A DNA stretch of 64,000 nt from Planctomycetota bacterium (GTDB lineage: Bacteria > Planctomycetota > Planctomycetia > Planctomycetales > Planctomycetaceae). The DNA lies in contig JAEZFD010000007.1 in the NCBI GenBank assembly GCA_023417655.1, positions 62,001 to 126,000 of the forward strand, read 5' to 3'. Shown piece by piece: positions 1-9,031 of this stretch; within the stretch, counting starts at the first letter, position 1, and each line of letters begins with the position of its first letter. The notes beneath the pieces were generated by a model. It made no database searches and was not told where the DNA came from. It saw only the letters and a list, made by a program, of their open reading frames with translations. The position numbers and the translations under genes are program-made.

Positions 1-382
1 GCAGTGATTTTCGCATTTGGGAACGCAGGTCCTGTACTGATGCTATGGGAATGCCTAAATGTCCAATGGAAACAGCGAGCCCTGACTGAGAGGACCCGAG
101 CCCCGTCGCATCTCACTTATCCGGGGTTGGCTGCTCCCGCCGTTGATGCACGAGGGGGGTGCTGTTCAATCGGGAAACCGGAGCGTTTTCACTTCATCAG
201 AGCGAATCGAGTCAACTCGCAATGCGCCTGCTTGCGCGCTGGCCGAGCGGACTTGGTGAGTGCCCGGGTTCAGCCGAACGGACTTACCCGGGGATTTTGC
301 AGCAATCCTCGCTTCTCAAGCGGAGAACCCCCTTCACAATTGAAGACGGGTTCGCTGGCCATCGGATCTGCAGGGGGGAAGG
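1..382. other. Left edge, no supported gene
   Basis: No convincing gene. The long open frame that crosses this stretch runs into the start of the YihY-type gene in another frame and has no recognisable protein signature, so I treat it as chance. The last 20 bases carry the purine-rich ribosome binding region of the next gene. Confidence 0.5.
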
Positions 383-1261
383 ATGAATCAAATTCGCGCC
401 AAATCAATTACTTTGCTGCGGCAGACCGTTCAGGAATGGATGAGCGATGATGCCCTGACAATGGCCGCTGCTCTCTCCTTCTATACGGTCCTGTCGATCG
501 CTCCCTTGCTGGTAATTCTCCTTCGGGTGACGGCGGCGTTTTACGAAGACGTCACAGTCCGGCAGGAAATCGAGACGCAAGTTCACTCGCTGCTCGGCGA
601 GGAAGGCAAAGACGCGGTCATTGCCATGCTGTCGAACGCGGCCTCCGAAGAGTCCTGGAGCTGGGCGACCTTCTACAGTTCCATCATACTCCTGGTCGCG
701 GCTTCAGGGGTGTTTGCTCAATTCCACTATAGTCTCAATCTCATCTGGAAGGTCGAACCGAAACCGAGTTCCAGCTGGCTGACCGTATTGCGAGACCGGG
801 TCCTCGCCTTTCTGATGGTGCTAGCCACCGCGATCCTGCTGATGGCATCGTTGATCGCGAGCACGGCACTGTCTTTCCTTCAGTCTCAGGGATTTGAACT
901 TTCAAAGGATTGGTGGTTTCTCCATTCCCTTGCGAACGTGGTCGGAACGCTCATCGTCTTCACTGCGCTGTTCGCGATTTCCTTCAAAGCGCTGCCCAAT
1001 ACGAAGGTTGCCTGGCGGGACGTCTGGATGGGGGCATTTTTGACTGCGGCGCTGTTTATGATCGGGAAATCGGCGCTCGGCGTCTATTTGGAATACAGCT
1101 CATTGGCCTCTTCCTATGGAGCGGCCGGTTCGCTGGTGGTTCTGCTGGTTTGGGTCTACTACTCCTCGCTGATTGTCTTCTTTGGGGCGGAGTTCACGCA
1201 GGTCACTGCCCGAATGCGGCGAGGCGAACTCGGTGGCGAAAACGTTGTTCTTTCCGACTGA
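383..1261 (+). CDS. YihY/BrkB-type inner membrane protein (UPF0761)
   Basis: A 292-residue integral membrane protein with about six hydrophobic segments. The family signatures are clear: the stretch around residues 28-43 (AALSFYTVLSIAPLL), the Pro-Asn...Val-x-Trp-Arg-Asp-Val-Trp block near 205-215, and the C-terminal YGAAGSLVVLLVWVYY followed by FFGAEFTQV. Members were once called ribonuclease BN by mistake; a role in membrane transport or envelope physiology is usually assumed but not proven. The ATG directly follows a G/A-rich ribosome binding site (GGGGGGAAGG). The LarA-like gene follows 180 bases downstream in the same direction. Family assignment is firm, function is not. Confidence 0.9.
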   Translation: MNQIRAKSITLLRQTVQEWMSDDALTMAAALSFYTVLSIAPLLVILLRVTAAFYEDVTVRQEIETQVHSLLGEEGKDAVIAMLSNAASEESWSWATFYSSIILLVAASGVFAQFHYSLNLIWKVEPKPSSSWLTVLRDRVLAFLMVLATAILLMASLIASTALSFLQSQGFELSKDWWFLHSLANVVGTLIVFTALFAISFKALPNTKVAWRDVWMGAFLTAALFMIGKSALGVYLEYSSLASSYGAAGSLVVLLVWVYYSSLIVFFGAEFTQVTARMRRGELGGENVVLSD

Positions 1262-1441
1262 AACACCGGGCAAGTGCCTCCCCTTTCGAGTCTGCCTGAT
1301 TCCCTGCAAAGAGATCGACTGAAGATGCAAAGGCTTTTGCAGCGACACTGATCCAAAGTTCTTCATTTGACTCAGGGGAAATTCGTCGCGTACGCTGAAC
1401 GGCGAATGCCAATCTCTTTTCCCTCTTCTGCAGATTGAATC

Positions 1442-2740
1442 ATGCCCTGGATTTCTGAGACGTCGTCCCACATCACTCACGAGCGGCTTCACGAACTGAT
1501 GGAGGAGACGGTTGCCGAATGCCGGCGGCGTCTGAATCCGAATCCTCGTCGGGTTCTGCTCCTTCCCCCGGACATCACCCGGGCTCACGCTTATGTCGGA
1601 GCTCTGACCGAAACCCTGTACAAGCTGCTGAAGGACGAAGCGGAAGTTCACGTGATCCCGACACTGGGGCAGCACGTTCCGCATACCCGTGAACAGAACG
1701 TCTGGATGTTCGGTTCAATTCCGGAAGAACGTATTCACGCTCATGACTGGCGTGACGGATCCGTGCAGATCGGCACGATTCCCGCAGAAGAAGTCAAAAA
1801 GGCGAGCGGCGGGATCGCCGACTGGGAAATCCCTGTCGTCCTCAACAAGATGCTGATGGAAGAGGAGTGGGACTGGATCATCAACATCGGGCACGTCGTC
1901 CCTCACGAGGTGCTCGGCTTTGCCAATCACAACAAGAACTACTTCATCGGTCTCGGCGGCAAAGACATGATCTGCGCCAGCCACATGATGGCTGCTTGCT
2001 GCGGGATCGAAAACAACCTCGGCAATCTGATTACGCCACTTCGCGCTCTGTTCAACTGGGCGGAAGACAAGTACCTGTCTCACCTGCCTGACTTATACGT
2101 GCAGGTCGTCATGGCCCGTGACGAACAGCAGGAACTAGTTCACACCGGCTGCTTCATTGGTGACGATCTCGACACCTACCTCGAAGCCGCCAAGCTGTCC
2201 CGCGAGCAGAACATCACGGCCTTTGACGAGCCACTGACGAAGGTCGTCTGCGTGATGCAGGGCGATGAGTTCTTCAGCACCTGGGTGGCCAACAAGGCTG
2301 TCTACCGCACCCGTATGGCCATGGCCGACGGCGGTGAACTGTTGATCCTCGCTCCGGGACTGAAGCGATTCGGCGAACAGGACGACGTGGACGACTTGAT
2401 CCGCAAGTACGGTTATTGCGGCACTCCCAAGGTCATGGAGCAATATGCCGTTCAGCAGGACATGCAGGATCTGGCTCACGCCACCGCTCACCTGATTCAC
2501 GGCTCTTCGGAAGGCCGGTTCACCATTCGGTACGCTCCCGGTCACCTGAGCAAGGAAGACATCGAGCAGGTCAACTTCGCTTACGCTGACCTGAAGGAGA
2601 AGTGGGAGCGCTACACGCCAGATCAGCTGCAGCAGGGATGGAACGAAACCGCTGATGGCGAGAAGTTCTTCTTTATCCCAACTCCGTCAGCTGGACTCTG
2701 GGCAACCAAAGAAAAGCTGTTCAAAGCCCGCAAAGACTAA
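1442..2740 (+). CDS. LarA-like (DUF2088) racemase/epimerase-family protein
   Basis: 432 residues, close to the usual size of nickel-dependent lactate racemase LarA. Visible family elements are PPDITR at 42-47, GQHVPHT at 76-82 (matching the GTHRPHT-type motif) and GHVVPHEVLGFANHNKN at 150-166. In LarA the region like 150-166 supplies His and the Lys that anchors the pincer nickel cofactor. Here H155 and K165 would be the equivalents, although the usual Gly-Gly before the lysine is replaced by Asn-His-Asn. The substrate cannot be told; sugar-acid epimerisation is as likely as lactate racemisation. No larB/larC/larE cofactor genes are in the window. It starts at ATG just after a small gap from the YihY-type gene. 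Confidence 0.82.
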   Translation: MPWISETSSHITHERLHELMEETVAECRRRLNPNPRRVLLLPPDITRAHAYVGALTETLYKLLKDEAEVHVIPTLGQHVPHTREQNVWMFGSIPEERIHAHDWRDGSVQIGTIPAEEVKKASGGIADWEIPVVLNKMLMEEEWDWIINIGHVVPHEVLGFANHNKNYFIGLGGKDMICASHMMAACCGIENNLGNLITPLRALFNWAEDKYLSHLPDLYVQVVMARDEQQELVHTGCFIGDDLDTYLEAAKLSREQNITAFDEPLTKVVCVMQGDEFFSTWVANKAVYRTRMAMADGGELLILAPGLKRFGEQDDVDDLIRKYGYCGTPKVMEQYAVQQDMQDLAHATAHLIHGSSEGRFTIRYAPGHLSKEDIEQVNFAYADLKEKWERYTPDQLQQGWNETADGEKFFFIPTPSAGLWATKEKLFKARKD

Positions 2741-2914
2741 CGCAGGCCTTGAAGCCAGCGCTTCTCTTTCGTTCCGGATGCACTCCGCGGTGAATTGATC
2801 GCTGAAACAATGTGATCTTCACCGCGGATCTTTCGGATCAGCTATCGATCCTCTTCCGTGAGAATTTCCAGAACTGAACGACTTCCAGAACCGAACGACT
2901 GACAGGAGTTTCTG

Positions 2915-3901
2915 ATGGGCCCGGAACAACCTCAACTGGCTGCCTCTTTTCACGGAATGTCTCGACGATCAGTGCTGAAACTTGCGGCCGCTGCCGCACT
3001 TCCTGTCCTGAGCCGACCAGTAACGGGCGCACAGAATGAAAAGAAGACAAGTCAGTCCAAGGTGACCGGTCCCATTGATGCACATGTCCACGTCTGGACA
3101 CCGGATGTCACGCGTTATCCTCTGGCAGAGGGTGGAAACCCTGCGGAAATGAAGCCGGCCAGCTTCACGCCGGAGGAGCTGTTCGCCCAGTGTAAGCCGG
3201 TGGGCGTGAACCGCATCGTGCTCATTCAGATGAGCTTCTACAAAACCGACAATCGGTACATGTTGGATACGATTCGGAAGTATCCAGACAACTTCCGGGG
3301 AGTCGCCATCATTGATGAGACTCGTCCCGATGCTGCACGAACGATGCAGGAATTGAAGGAAGCAGGCGTCACCGGATACCGGCTCTATGCCAACAAGGCA
3401 GCGGTTGAATCGTGGGCCACCGCCCCTGAGATGAACGCCATGTGGGCGCAGGCTCAGAAGCTCAATCAGGCGATCTGTCTGTTGTCGAATCCCGATGCCT
3501 TGCCCGGCATTCAGGTGCTTTGCGAGCGACATCCGCAGACCCGCGTGGTGATCGATCACTTCTCTCGCATCGGGGTGTCAGGAAAGGTGGAGGAGACTGA
3601 TCTCGCCAATCTCTGCCGTCTCGCTGATTACCCGAACGTCTTTGTGAAGACGTCCGCGTTTTATGCGTTGGGGAAGAAGAAAGCTCCTTATACTGATCTG
3701 GGACCGATGATTCGCCAGCTGCGGGATACCTTCGGTGCCCAGCGTCTGATGTGGGCGAGTGACTGCCCGTTCCAGGTGGAAAACGGCCACACCTACAAGG
3801 CTTCGATTGACCTCATCCGCGACAAACTCGACTTCCTGACCGAAGAAGACAAGTCATGGATTCTCGAGAAGACCGCCGAACAGGTCTACTGGCAGGTGTA
3901 A
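2915..3901 (+). CDS. Exported amidohydrolase-family (Amidohydro_2) TIM-barrel hydrolase
   Basis: 328 residues. A twin-arginine-like leader (SRRSVLKLAAAAALPVL, residues 16-32) suggests export. The mature part begins with the metal-site motif DAHVHVW (55-61) and ends with WASDCPF around 280-286, whose Asp is typical of the Amidohydro_2 group that includes lactonases and 2-pyrone-4,6-dicarboxylate hydrolase. The likely job is metal-assisted hydrolysis of a lactone or related ring, but the substrate is unknown. The start at ATG 2915 is favoured by GGAG seven bases upstream; an internal ATG at 2957 would also keep the leader. It follows the LarA-like gene by 174 bases and may be co-transcribed. 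Confidence 0.88.
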   Translation: MGPEQPQLAASFHGMSRRSVLKLAAAAALPVLSRPVTGAQNEKKTSQSKVTGPIDAHVHVWTPDVTRYPLAEGGNPAEMKPASFTPEELFAQCKPVGVNRIVLIQMSFYKTDNRYMLDTIRKYPDNFRGVAIIDETRPDAARTMQELKEAGVTGYRLYANKAAVESWATAPEMNAMWAQAQKLNQAICLLSNPDALPGIQVLCERHPQTRVVIDHFSRIGVSGKVEETDLANLCRLADYPNVFVKTSAFYALGKKKAPYTDLGPMIRQLRDTFGAQRLMWASDCPFQVENGHTYKASIDLIRDKLDFLTEEDKSWILEKTAEQVYWQV

Positions 3902-3920
3902 TCCCAGGCTTGGACGAAGT

Positions 3921-4373
3921 TCATTGACTCGCTGAGAATTTTGACACGCTGAGGCCGTTCACAGTCGGGAGAAATTCCCACGGTGAATGGCTTCTTTCTG
4001 CGCTCAGGTCTGACTGCGCCCAGCCCTGTCTGTGCTGCAGGACGATCAGAATCACCACCGCCGCCAGACAGAACAGGCCAAACAGGAATTCACGGTCGCG
4101 CCAGCGGAACGTGTTCCAGCCACGCCATGTGTACCGCGATGACAGAATGCCGACACCACAAAGACACTTCATTCCCCACAGCCAGAGGGGAATGAATCCT
4201 TCGTGGAAGGCCTCCAGAATGTCAGTCACCCCGAACAGGCTGAATGACACCGTCGCCAGTATGACTCCCCTGAACTGCTGCCGCGTCGCTCGGGGAGCCC
4301 GGATCGCAATCACCATCGCAACGACGAACCACAGTCCGGCTTCGATCAGATTGAACGCCTGATACCAGCTCAT
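3921..4373 (-). CDS. Hypothetical four-helix membrane protein
   Basis: 150 residues with four hydrophobic segments (roughly residues 11-26, 34-53, 61-82 and 96-114) and a polar C-terminal tail. I do not recognise the family. It lies 48 bases downstream of proB in the same direction and could be the last gene of that transcript. It converges with the amidohydrolase gene, leaving 19 bases between the two stop codons. Confidence 0.62.
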   Translation of the reverse strand: MSWYQAFNLIEAGLWFVVAMVIAIRAPRATRQQFRGVILATVSFSLFGVTDILEAFHEGFIPLWLWGMKCLCGVGILSSRYTWRGWNTFRWRDREFLFGLFCLAAVVILIVLQHRQGWAQSDLSAERSHSPWEFLPTVNGLSVSKFSASQ

Positions 4374-4421
4374 CGCAGCGGCCCCTTCAAGTTCGATCTT
4401 GTCGGAGACCGCTCAGGCGGC

Positions 4422-5555
4422 TCAGCGAGTCACGCAGAGATTGTCGCGGTGAATGACCTCTTCATAGGCATTGCCGCCAAGCATCGCTGCGATTTCATCA
4501 GTCCGGCGTCTTACGAGCATTCCTGCTGTGGGAGCGTCGTAATTCGTCAGTCCCCGCGCGAATTCATGACCGGCCGGGTCGAGGAGAGAAACCAGTTCGC
4601 CCTTCTCAAATGTTCCTTCGACTTTGGTGATGCCGATCGGAAGCAGTGACTTCCCGTTGTGTTCAACGGCTTTGACTGCTCCTTCATCGAGGTGCAGTTT
4701 CCCGCGAGGAGTGATCGTGAAACCGATCCAGCGTTTCCATGCCGGAATGGTTGCTCCCTTGGCGGTGAACAATGTTCCCAGATCCTCTCCATTAAGGATG
4801 CGGCTGATGTTCTGAGGATCCTTCCCGTTCGCGATAATCACGCACTCACCAACTGCCGTCGCCATGCGGACCGCTTCCAGCTTGGTGAACATCCCGCCTG
4901 TTCCGCGTGAGCTTTTCACTTCCTTAGCAAGGCCCATCAGCGAGTCGTCCCAATGGTCGACGATGGGAATCCGCTTTGATGTTGGATCGTCAGGGTGCCC
5001 GTCGTAGAGGCCGTCAATGACCGACAGAATGATCAGCAGCGGGTTCTGGAGCAGATTCGCCACCATCGCGGCCAGCCGATCATTGTCACCGAACTTGATC
5101 TCGCGGACGCTGACGGTGTCATTCTCGTTGATGATCGGCACGACGCCGTATTCGAACAGCGTGTGAATCGTGTTCCGTACGTTCAGGTAGCGGTCGCGGT
5201 GCCGGAAATCATTCGCGGTCAGCAGCAGTTGCGCGGCGTGATAGCCATGCTTCTTGAAAGCCTCGTCATAGGTCCGCATCAGGTGGGCCTGCCCGGTGGC
5301 GGCAGCGGCCTGCAGGTGTGGCAGATCTTTAGGACGCCCTGTCAGTCCAAGCAGTCCGATCCCGGCTCCGACGGCTCCACTCGAAACCAGAACCACTTTT
5401 TTGCCGGATTGTCGGATCAGGTGAATCTGCTCGGCGAGTGCAGCAATCCGGTCGGTATCCAGACGGTCGTCAGCCCGTGAGAGGACGTTCGTTCCGAGTT
5501 TGATGACGATGGTCTGAGCCGATGTCACGACCTCCTGTCTGACGAGATTTTGCAT
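4422..5555 (-). CDS. proB: Glutamate 5-kinase
   Basis: 377 residues. It phosphorylates L-glutamate with ATP in the first committed step of proline synthesis in the cytoplasm. The amino-acid-kinase domain begins with TIVIKLGTNVL (residues 15-25) and has SSGAVGAG near 59-66; the middle holds the NENDTVS and FGDND glutamate/ATP-site motifs. A C-terminal PUA domain starts around residue 285, giving the long E. coli-like form. The ATG start is used although AGGAGG occurs just inside the frame, too close to a GTG to serve it. No proA is nearby. A small membrane protein gene follows and a lipoprotein gene precedes it in the same direction. Confidence 0.96.
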   Translation of the reverse strand: MQNLVRQEVVTSAQTIVIKLGTNVLSRADDRLDTDRIAALAEQIHLIRQSGKKVVLVSSGAVGAGIGLLGLTGRPKDLPHLQAAAATGQAHLMRTYDEAFKKHGYHAAQLLLTANDFRHRDRYLNVRNTIHTLFEYGVVPIINENDTVSVREIKFGDNDRLAAMVANLLQNPLLIILSVIDGLYDGHPDDPTSKRIPIVDHWDDSLMGLAKEVKSSRGTGGMFTKLEAVRMATAVGECVIIANGKDPQNISRILNGEDLGTLFTAKGATIPAWKRWIGFTITPRGKLHLDEGAVKAVEHNGKSLLPIGITKVEGTFEKGELVSLLDPAGHEFARGLTNYDAPTAGMLVRRRTDEIAAMLGGNAYEEVIHRDNLCVTR

Positions 5556-5688
5556 TGCGCACAGCGTTGGGTTGAATACAGTGAATCAGAAAGAAAGTGA
5601 GCCCAGTCTTTTCGACCGTGAATAGACTGGACTCACGGAAAATCAGAGATGCCGCGAGAGCATCGTTCCGCGCTGGCGGGGAATCGGC

Positions 5689-6270
5689 TTACGAGCCTTC
5701 CCACTTCACGCCAGCCTTCTCATATTCGCTCTTCTTGTATGCCTTGTCTTCGAGAATACACAGCTCGCCGGTGTCTTCGTCGTAGGCATAGACCTGCCAG
5801 CGGAGCAGCCCCTTCAAAGAGACATTGTTCGTGCGAAGGATGTTGCTGAACTCTTCGAACTTAGGGGGCTTATTGTCGTTGTCGGCCTTCCGCAGGTCGA
5901 TTTCATGCTTCATGTTGAGCAGAGTGGCTCGCGATGCGATCGAGAAATATCCCTGAGACGCAGCGCTCAGCGGGTCGGTGGCGTCGATCTTGTTCTCAAC
6001 TTCGACCAGCGCCGGATTCTCCGCCAGCATGGTCTTCTTGTTCACGAGCTTCGTGTTATCGGCCGGGAAGCTCGGAGCGGCAGGTGCGGCTGGAGCCGCA
6101 GGAGCAGCCACCGCTCCACCACCGGCAGCCGGTGCTGCCGGATCAGCCTTGGTGTCTTTGGATGTGGAATTCACCATCCTCGGGTCGACGCAGCCCAGCG
6201 CACTGAGCGTGACCACAATCGGAACGACAAACGTCCGCCCTCGACGAGCAACGGAATCGAAAGAACTCAT
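5689..6270 (-). CDS. Hypothetical Ala/Pro-rich lipoprotein
   Basis: 193 residues. The N-terminus is basic, then hydrophobic, then LSALGC with the candidate lipid-bearing Cys at 27. Residues 42-67 are a low-complexity Ala/Pro/Gly stretch that probably tethers the rest to the membrane. The C-terminal part (about 70-193) is soluble and charged, with no fold I recognise. It sits between the acetolactate decarboxylase-like gene and proB, all on the reverse strand, but gaps of 170 and 133 bases leave co-transcription open. Confidence 0.65.
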   Translation of the reverse strand: MSSFDSVARRGRTFVVPIVVTLSALGCVDPRMVNSTSKDTKADPAAPAAGGGAVAAPAAPAAPAAPSFPADNTKLVNKKTMLAENPALVEVENKIDATDPLSAASQGYFSIASRATLLNMKHEIDLRKADNDNKPPKFEEFSNILRTNNVSLKGLLRWQVYAYDEDTGELCILEDKAYKKSEYEKAGVKWEGS

Positions 6271-6440
6271 GAGAACGTCCCACTCTCAGCAGGAGTCAAA
6301 GGAGAACACTGACGGCCTTCAGGACGGCAGGCCCGACGTCCCGGCGAAAGCTCGCCAAACTCGGGCAGTGATTCCATTTGTATCGTCATTCAGGGGGAAC
6401 GGACAAGGTTCCCCAGACGCAGGAATACATACCAGATCGC

Positions 6441-7289
6441 TTACCTCCCCGGTGTGCCGCGCTGGCGTTCGACCTGATCCAGTTCCTTGCTGAGGTCCTG
6501 ATTCAGGTTCCGGCCGCTCTGCTCAAGGGACTCGTCGAGCTTGATGACCCAAGTGCGGCAGCGATCGAATGCGACCTCGGCACTGGTGAAGCTGCAGTCG
6601 AACACGTGTCCGCCGGATTTCAGGTCTTTGCTGAGAAAATGCCAGTGATAGCCTGGGATCCCGATGCCGGTCACCCACGCTGGACAGCGGATTCCGATCA
6701 GGGTTCCCTGAATGTGTTCCCGCTTCCATTGTGACTGGGTTTTCACCACTTCTGCCAGTGGGAGGAATGGCGGTTCCTGTCGCGGAACGGCTCTCAATGA
6801 GACTGATTCAAATGTGGCATCGATCCGAATCGCGACGAACGCATCAGCGGGAGGCACGTGCGATTTCAGGACTGCTTCGAGTTGTTCAAGACTCCCGACT
6901 GCGGGACAGGTGAATTTCACTTCCCCTTCGAAGGGAGTCGCCACTGCGAACGGAGTCGTCATCGTCTTGTCGCAGCGATGCACTGTTCCGTCTGACTTCG
7001 CCTGATAGACGACGCCGTCGAGCAGAATCAGTTCGCCGTCGAGATGGTCGAACGTCCCGAGGCCAAGGTTCCCGAGTTTTGAGAGTTCCTGAACCGGAAA
7101 CGTCCCCTGATACTGCCCCAGCAACAGAGCATTGATCACCGAAACCTGAGTGATCTCATCGGCGGCTGGCTCGCCAGCTCTTCCGCTGGGAGAAGCTGGT
7201 CCCAGCAGAAGCGCTGTGAGCAGGCAAAGAGCCGTTCCCCTCTGGAAGAATGTCGGGAAAGCGACGCAATCTGAGAAGCGGTGAAACAT
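6441..7289 (-). CDS. Exported alpha-acetolactate decarboxylase-like protein
   Basis: 282 residues. The enzyme family converts acetolactate to acetoin using zinc. Family hallmarks are visible: GTFDHLDGE at 78-86 with the conserved acid E86, an Arg in AIRID (155), and GYHWHF...GGHVF with H215, H217 and H228 as the three zinc ligands. A hydrophobic leader ends near residue 39, so the protein is probably exported, as is known for one Bacillus enzyme of this family. The C-terminal 30 residues are a charged extension. No acetolactate synthase gene is near, so acetoin production is an inference from the family only. Confidence 0.87.
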   Translation of the reverse strand: MFHRFSDCVAFPTFFQRGTALCLLTALLLGPASPSGRAGEPAADEITQVSVINALLLGQYQGTFPVQELSKLGNLGLGTFDHLDGELILLDGVVYQAKSDGTVHRCDKTMTTPFAVATPFEGEVKFTCPAVGSLEQLEAVLKSHVPPADAFVAIRIDATFESVSLRAVPRQEPPFLPLAEVVKTQSQWKREHIQGTLIGIRCPAWVTGIGIPGYHWHFLSKDLKSGGHVFDCSFTSAEVAFDRCRTWVIKLDESLEQSGRNLNQDLSKELDQVERQRGTPGR

Positions 7290-7495
7290 GGAAGGCCCGT
7301 TGAGTTGGACTGGATTTACCGCAGTGTGGAAATCTTCTCGCTTGGCTGCAAGACCCGATCGTCATCAACTCAAGTTAGGGAACAGAAAGTCCCCGGTCCG
7401 GAGTCGGAGTTCCGTCGACCGAGGACTGTATTACTGTCTGATTTCTGGCGATGCTCGGGGCCGCATTGTCCGAAGACGTTGTCGAGCAGGCGACC

Positions 7496-8551
7496 CTAGT
7501 AGTCGAACCACAGGCCGATGCCGGTCATGTTTTCATAGCGGTTCACGAAGGACCATTGCATCGATTGACCGTTGTAGTGCTGAACGCCGAATCGGAGGAG
7601 GCGGTTCGAGCGGTCTGCACGCCATGCCCAACCAGCCTGAGCGGTCACGTTGCCGCCGAAATCGTACTCCTGCCGCAGGTGAGCGTTCACGGCCCAGAAC
7701 GGTCCGCCACGAAATCCGGTCGGGAGGCCGGGGGCTGACTGGACACCGAACTGGAATTCCCAAGGTTCAGCACCACCGCTTGTTCCCAGCGAGTTGCCGA
7801 TTTCACCGTAGACCTGCAGTCTTTCGGTGACATCAAACGTGATCCCTGCCACAATCGAGTCACGCACGTAGTTGTAACGCGGTGTGCCGGGATTGCGGAT
7901 GAGATATTCATCCCCCAAGTGGCAGCTGTAATGGTTATAGCCCAGCTTGTAACGCCAGCGTCCATAGTGCCAGGTTCCGAAGAAGCCGGCGTTGAAGTCG
8001 GCGGCTTCAAGGTCAGACTCTGCTTCCGGGTCGATACGGACGAAGGCCGCCCCGATGACGTCGAACTGAAAGCCTTCTGCGTCGGGTCCTTCTCCCCCTT
8101 TTCGGAGCAGACCCCAGCGACCCCCGACGATTGCTTCCCAGATGAGCCCGCGATCTCGTTCGGACATCCACTGCGATGCGAACCGAGGTTCCTTCTCGCC
8201 GGCCAGATACGAGTGGTACATCAGACCATCGGGCAGGATCTGCCAGCCATAATACTCTCGCGTCGCCGGAACGGCCGGCAGGTGGAACACCGGAGCGACC
8301 GGCTCCTCGGTAAAGAGGTGGGATTCCATTGGCGACGGGACCAACGGAGTCTCCGGCGCAAACGACGTCTCGGTCGGCAGTGAAGCGAGCTCTTCGAAGT
8401 CGAAATCGTCCGCGACCGGGGGCAATAACTGAACCGGCACCGGCATTGAAGGAGGTGCCAGCAGGTTCGCCTGCTCCGCTGCGGTGGCATTGTTTGTGAC
8501 AACCATGGAGAGCACCATTGTTGTCAGAGACGCATGTAAATATCTGGACAT
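7496..8551 (-). CDS. DUF1207 family outer-surface protein
   Basis: 351 residues from the ATG at 8551, which gives a clean signal peptide (MSRYLHASLTTMVLSMVV...ATAA). A Pro/Glu-rich segment follows, then the DUF1207 core beginning WQILPDGLMYHSYLAG. The body alternates short aromatic strands (KLGYNHYSCHLGDE, ITFDVTERLQVYGEIG) and ends in an aromatic residue (GLWFDY), which suggests an outer-membrane beta-barrel. DUF1207 proteins are frequent in planctomycetes and their role is unknown. A TTG start at 8587 would add 12 residues that spoil the leader, so I reject it. Confidence 0.8.
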   Translation of the reverse strand: MSRYLHASLTTMVLSMVVTNNATAAEQANLLAPPSMPVPVQLLPPVADDFDFEELASLPTETSFAPETPLVPSPMESHLFTEEPVAPVFHLPAVPATREYYGWQILPDGLMYHSYLAGEKEPRFASQWMSERDRGLIWEAIVGGRWGLLRKGGEGPDAEGFQFDVIGAAFVRIDPEAESDLEAADFNAGFFGTWHYGRWRYKLGYNHYSCHLGDEYLIRNPGTPRYNYVRDSIVAGITFDVTERLQVYGEIGNSLGTSGGAEPWEFQFGVQSAPGLPTGFRGGPFWAVNAHLRQEYDFGGNVTAQAGWAWRADRSNRLLRFGVQHYNGQSMQWSFVNRYENMTGIGLWFDY

Positions 8552-9031
8552 TTCCCAGTTCCAATCCCTGGGTTGCGGCGGATTCAATCATGCATCGGCC
8601 TGATTGAGTTGCCGGTTCTATCGTCCAGCGGAATCGTTTAAATCTCCTGCAACAGATGCTCTCAACGTGCTTCTTCTCGGTTCTGTTTTAGTCGCAACGG
8701 AAGTGCGGGTTGCATGGGCGCGCCGGTCTGGGCGAGGCATGACTTCGTGAAAAAGGCTCAAGTTTTTCATCGGGACCGCCAATGACCGTACACATGAACA
8801 TTGCACAAAAGTATATCTGCTTGTAACTTGTACAGCAGTCAGAGGCTGATCTTCGGTTCAGAACTGACCCTGTCAGAATGACTGTGGGCCGTGTGTGCTG
8901 GTTGACGACCGGAATTCACCGGGAGCGCTTCTGATGGCTCCCGACCGGCTTCGGCTGGCTTGTTGAAGAACGCAGTGCGAATTGCCTGTCCCCCCGCTGT
9001 GCAATCTGGATTGTTCGAAGGGAGTTGCATC
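8552..9031. other. Intergenic region between DUF1207 gene and lexA
   Basis: A 480-base divergent region with no gene. It holds a candidate lexA promoter near 8801-8829, a short palindrome GTTCAGAAC at about 8859-8867 and a 7-bp perfect hairpin (8920-8926 with 8937-8943) in the lexA leader. None matches a LexA box that I know. Confidence 0.5.
8801..8829 (+). promoter_or_regulatory. Candidate sigma-70-type promoter upstream of lexA
   Basis: TTGCAC (8801-8806), a 17-base spacer, then TAACTT (8824-8829). Spacing is ideal but the -10 match is weak. It would give a leader of about 200 bases before the lexA ATG. Confidence 0.3.

Noticed and set aside
4..450. Long forward frame before the YihY-type gene
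   Set aside because: It overlaps the well-supported start at 383 in another frame, has no family signature and an unusual Cys/Arg/Ser-rich composition.
8859..8867. GTTCAGAAC as a LexA box
   Set aside because: Too short, with the wrong spacing for the GAAC-N4-GTTC or GTTC-N7-GTTC types; one copy only.
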